Program-made: the position numbers and the translations under genes
The notes under the pieces: model-generated
Told to the model about the DNA's origin: nothing
The model's input: the letters and a program-made list of their open reading frames with translations, nothing else
Database searches by the model: none
Assembly: GCA_050250795.1 (NCBI GenBank)
Contig: JBFWNZ010000170.1
Coordinates: 1 to 8,024, forward strand
DNA from: JBFWNZ01 sp050250795
GTDB lineage: Bacteria; Pseudomonadota; Alphaproteobacteria; UBA8366
Direction of reading: 5' to 3'
Length of the DNA stretch: 8,024 bases
Part shown: positions 5,645 to 8,024 of the stretch, one piece after another
How the letters are laid out: each line of letters begins with the position of its first letter
Numbering within the stretch: the first letter of the stretch is position 1

Positions 5645-7777
5645 TCAGGCGGCTGCTGGTGGTTCGGTCACGATCAGGGCGTCGAGCGCGGCGACGCCCT
5701 GTCCCTCGGGCAGCACGACCAGCGGGTTGATGTCGATGCTCTGGATCGTATCGGCGTTCTCCGCCGCATAGGCGGAGAGGCGGGACAGCGCGCGGGCCAG
5801 CGCCGGCACATCCGCCGGTGCGCGGCCGCGGGCGCCGGCCAGCAGCGGATAGCCCTTGATCGACCGGATCATGGCCAGCGCGTCCGCCTCGTCGAAGGGG
5901 GCGAGGCGGAAGGTCACGTCGCCCATGATCTCGGTGAAGATGCCGCCAAGGCCGAACATGACCACCGGCCCGAACACCGGATCGCGCTGCACGCCGAGAA
6001 TGGTCTCCACGCCGCCGGAGATCATCCGGGCGGCCAGCACGCCGTCGACATGCGCCGCCGGGGCATGGCGGAAGGCGTTTTCCATGATCGCGGCATAGCC
6101 TGCGCGCACGGCCCCGGCATCGGCCAGGTTCAGCATCACGCCGCCTGCTTCGGATTTATGCGGGATGTCGGCCGAGACGATCTTGAGCACGACCGGATAG
6201 CCGATGGAGTCGGCGGCGGCCACGGCCTCGTCGGCGCTGCGCGCCAGCTTTTCTTCGGATGACGGCACGCCGGCCGCCGCGAGCAGGGCCTTCGCCTCGG
6301 CCTCGTTGTAGCGGCCTGGCCGCAGCCTCGGGGCGCCCGAGGGCGGCGGCAGGGCGGGCAGGCCGCGGGCGAAGCCGCGCCCGATCTTGAGCACGGCCGC
6401 CACCGTCTCGACCGCGCGCGACGGGTCCTCGACGATGGGGAAGCCCGCCTCCTCGAAGATGCGCTTGTTGCGGTCGGGGCCCAGCACGCTCAGCACGAAC
6501 AGCCGGTCCGGAAAGGCGCGGCGGACCGGCTGCAGCGCGTCCAGCACCATCGCCGACAGCCGGTCGGAATAGGGCAGGCTGGTGAAGAACCCGACCACCG
6601 CGTCGTAACCGCCCTCGGCGAAGATCGCCTCGAAGAAGGTCGTGGTCATGCTGAAGTCGTTATAGACCTGGGCGGTGAAATCCACCGGGTTGCGCGTCGC
6701 TGCGAAAGGGACCAGCGCCTTGAGGCGCTCCTGCGTCGCCTCGGGCATCGGCGGCATCTCAAGGCCCGCATCGGCGGCGGCGTCCGCCATCAGGATGCCC
6801 GCGCCGCCCGAGATGGTGGCGATGGCGAAGCGGTCGCCGGCCGGGATGGTTCCGGCGCTGCACAGATAGGCGACGTCGATCAGTTCGGCGGCCGTCCGCA
6901 CGCGCAGGACGTTATAACGTTCGAATACGGCATCGTAGATGCGGTCGGCCCCGGCGAGCGAGGCGGTATGCGAGGCGGCGGCGAGGCCGCCCACCTCGGA
7001 GCGTCCGACCTTCTGGATGATCACCGGCTTGCCGCGGTCATAGGCCAGTTGCAGCGCGGCGCGGAACTTGTCGCCGTCCTTGCAGCCCTCCATGTAACCC
7101 GCGATGACCTGGGTGTCGTCGTCCAGCGCCAGATAGGCGAGGCAGTCCGCGACATCGACATCCGCCTCGTTGCCCGTCGTGGCGCAGAAGCTGAAGCCAA
7201 GGCCGCGCTCCCGGCCGAGCACGAAGCAATGGGCGCCGAAGGCGCCGCTCTGGGTCACGAGGCCGACATTGCCGGGACGGGGGCGCCCGTGGTCGATGCT
7301 GGTGGAGAATGTGGCGTAGAGCTGGGCGCGGGCGTTGAAGAAGCCCAGGCAGTTCGGGCCCAGGATGCGCATCCCGCTCTCATGCGCGATGCCGCGCAGG
7401 CGCTCTTGCGCCTGTGCCCCCTCGGGCCCCATCTCTGCAAAGCCGGAGGTGAACATGCAGACGCTCTTCACGCCCTTGGCGGCGCATTCCTCGGTGGCCT
7501 GCACCGCAAGCCGGGCCGGCACCGCCATGATGGCCATGTCGATCTCGCCCGCGACGGCGGCGACGTTCGGATAGGCGCGCAGGCCCTGGATCGTCTCATG
7601 CGTCGGATTGATCGGATAGATCGCCCCCTCGAAGCCGTAATCCTTGAGATAGTGGACCGGCACGCCGCCGATCTTGCTGGGCGTGCCCGAGGCGCCGAGC
7701 ACGGCGACCGAGCGCGGCCGGAACATCGGGTCGAGGCTGCGGGCGGAGGCGAGGATGTCGGCGGCGGGTTGCGGCAT
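5645..7777 (-). CDS. ADP-forming acyl-CoA synthetase (acetate--CoA ligase family), fused alpha-beta
   Basis: The 710-residue protein carries all domains of the NDP-forming acyl-CoA synthetase superfamily in one chain. A CoA-binding Rossmann domain (about 14-145) includes SVAVLGASGTPSKIGG and GPNCLGFFN. Two succinyl-CoA-ligase-like flavodoxin domains follow (about 165-300 and 315-465). The phosphorylated active-site histidine is probably His270 in AAASHTASLAG. The C-terminal ATP-grasp domain (about 485-705) shows YPVVLKIVSADIPHKSEAGGV (527-547), FGLGGIFTEIMGD (608-620) and DINPLVVLP (682-690). The reaction is acid + ATP + CoA giving acyl-CoA + ADP + phosphate, or the reverse. Acid specificity cannot be read. 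The length is usual for bacterial fused forms. It is the second gene of a minus-strand operon, 9 bp after the flavin reductase stop, and its ribosome-binding site is weak, which suggests translational coupling. The repeat at 5525-5621 lies just past its stop. Confidence 0.93.
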   Translation of the reverse strand: MPQPAADILASARSLDPMFRPRSVAVLGASGTPSKIGGVPVHYLKDYGFEGAIYPINPTHETIQGLRAYPNVAAVAGEIDMAIMAVPARLAVQATEECAAKGVKSVCMFTSGFAEMGPEGAQAQERLRGIAHESGMRILGPNCLGFFNARAQLYATFSTSIDHGRPRPGNVGLVTQSGAFGAHCFVLGRERGLGFSFCATTGNEADVDVADCLAYLALDDDTQVIAGYMEGCKDGDKFRAALQLAYDRGKPVIIQKVGRSEVGGLAAASHTASLAGADRIYDAVFERYNVLRVRTAAELIDVAYLCSAGTIPAGDRFAIATISGGAGILMADAAADAGLEMPPMPEATQERLKALVPFAATRNPVDFTAQVYNDFSMTTTFFEAIFAEGGYDAVVGFFTSLPYSDRLSAMVLDALQPVRRAFPDRLFVLSVLGPDRNKRIFEEAGFPIVEDPSRAVETVAAVLKIGRGFARGLPALPPPSGAPRLRPGRYNEAEAKALLAAAGVPSSEEKLARSADEAVAAADSIGYPVVLKIVSADIPHKSEAGGVMLNLADAGAVRAGYAAIMENAFRHAPAAHVDGVLAARMISGGVETILGVQRDPVFGPVVMFGLGGIFTEIMGDVTFRLAPFDEADALAMIRSIKGYPLLAGARGRAPADVPALARALSRLSAYAAENADTIQSIDINPLVVLPEGQGVAALDALIVTEPPAAA

Positions 7778-7786
7778 CGGCGGGGC

Positions 7787-8024
7787 TCAGCGCGGCCGGT
7801 CGAGGCTGAAGATGGTGTCGATCACGGCATAGTCCATGTAGCCGAGCCGGGCGATGGGGCGCAGCTTGCCGACATCGACGCGGCCGCCGGCGATGAATTC
7901 GTCGGCGATATGCACGCCGATCACCTCGCCGATGACGATGGCGTTGCTGACCTTCGGGTTCCAGGCCGGAAGCTGGACCGTCTGCATGTAGCGGCATTCC
8001 AGATGCACCGGGGCCTCGGCGACG
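7787..8024 (-). CDS. flavin reductase family protein, C-terminal part
   Basis: A minus-strand frame enters from the right edge and stops at TGA 7787-7789, giving 78 residues. The sequence HLECRYMQTVQLP, then NAIVIGEVIGVHIADEFI, then GGRVDVGKLRPIARLGYMDYAVI is characteristic of the end of the flavin-reductase-like (DIM6/NTAB) FMN-binding domain. It continues in frame to the window edge, so a GTG at 8008 is internal and not the start. Such proteins reduce free flavin with NAD(P)H for partner monooxygenases or act as FMN-binding oxidoreductases themselves. It is transcribed with the acyl-CoA synthetase gene. The flavin-containing monooxygenase in this window is self-sufficient and does not obviously need it. 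Confidence 0.85.
   Translation of the reverse strand, partial: VAEAPVHLECRYMQTVQLPAWNPKVSNAIVIGEVIGVHIADEFIAGGRVDVGKLRPIARLGYMDYAVIDTIFSLDRPR

Noticed and set aside
5627..6262. 211-codon plus-strand open frame opposite the acyl-CoA synthetase
   Set aside because: Antisense shadow of the ATP-grasp domain; low-complexity His/Gly/Arg-rich product.
1..8024. CRISPR arrays, insertion sequences, phage genes, toxin-antitoxin or defence genes
   Set aside because: I found no regularly spaced repeats, transposase or integrase motifs, or small paired toxin-like genes in any of the gaps or frames.

Overview
This window reads as chromosomal DNA from a GC-rich alphaproteobacterium. The basis is codon use that strongly favours G or C at third positions, and protein families common in Rhodospirillales/Hyphomicrobiales-type soil and water bacteria: a class B flavin monooxygenase, a DUF1330 protein, an ADP-forming acyl-CoA synthetase, a flavin reductase and several alpha/beta hydrolases. 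A long palindromic intergenic repeat of a style common in such genomes fits too. The genus cannot be read from the sequence. I see no phage, transposase, CRISPR, tRNA or rRNA signals.

Layout. 1-132 (+): C-terminal tail of a probable FMN-dependent alpha-hydroxy-acid dehydrogenase. 139-774 (-): PPOX-class FMN-binding oxidoreductase, convergent with the tail. 775-956: divergent intergenic region with palindromes and a weak promoter candidate. 957-2363 (+): flavin-containing monooxygenase. 2396-3283 (+): EamA/DMT transporter. 3392-4222 (+): alpha/beta hydrolase. These three form a likely operon. 4235-4522 (-): DUF1330 protein, convergent. 4523-4620: divergent promoter region with a 7-12-7 inverted repeat. 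4621-5508 (+): second alpha/beta hydrolase. 5509-5644: convergent intergenic region holding a 97-bp cloverleaf-like palindromic repeat. 5645-7777 (-): fused ADP-forming acyl-CoA synthetase. 7787-8024 (-): C-terminal part of a flavin reductase family protein, in the same operon and cut by the window end.

Together the genes look like accessory catabolism of small organic acids, ketones or esters. A monooxygenase oxidises a substrate, hydrolases cleave esters or amides, an acyl-CoA synthetase activates the released acid, and an EamA carrier moves a metabolite. Four of the proteins are flavin-linked. This pathway is inference from neighbourhood; no substrate can be read from the sequence. Every gene belongs to a recognisable family, and I found no convincing new multi-gene system. 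The most distinctive non-coding feature is the four-way-junction repeat at 5525-5621.
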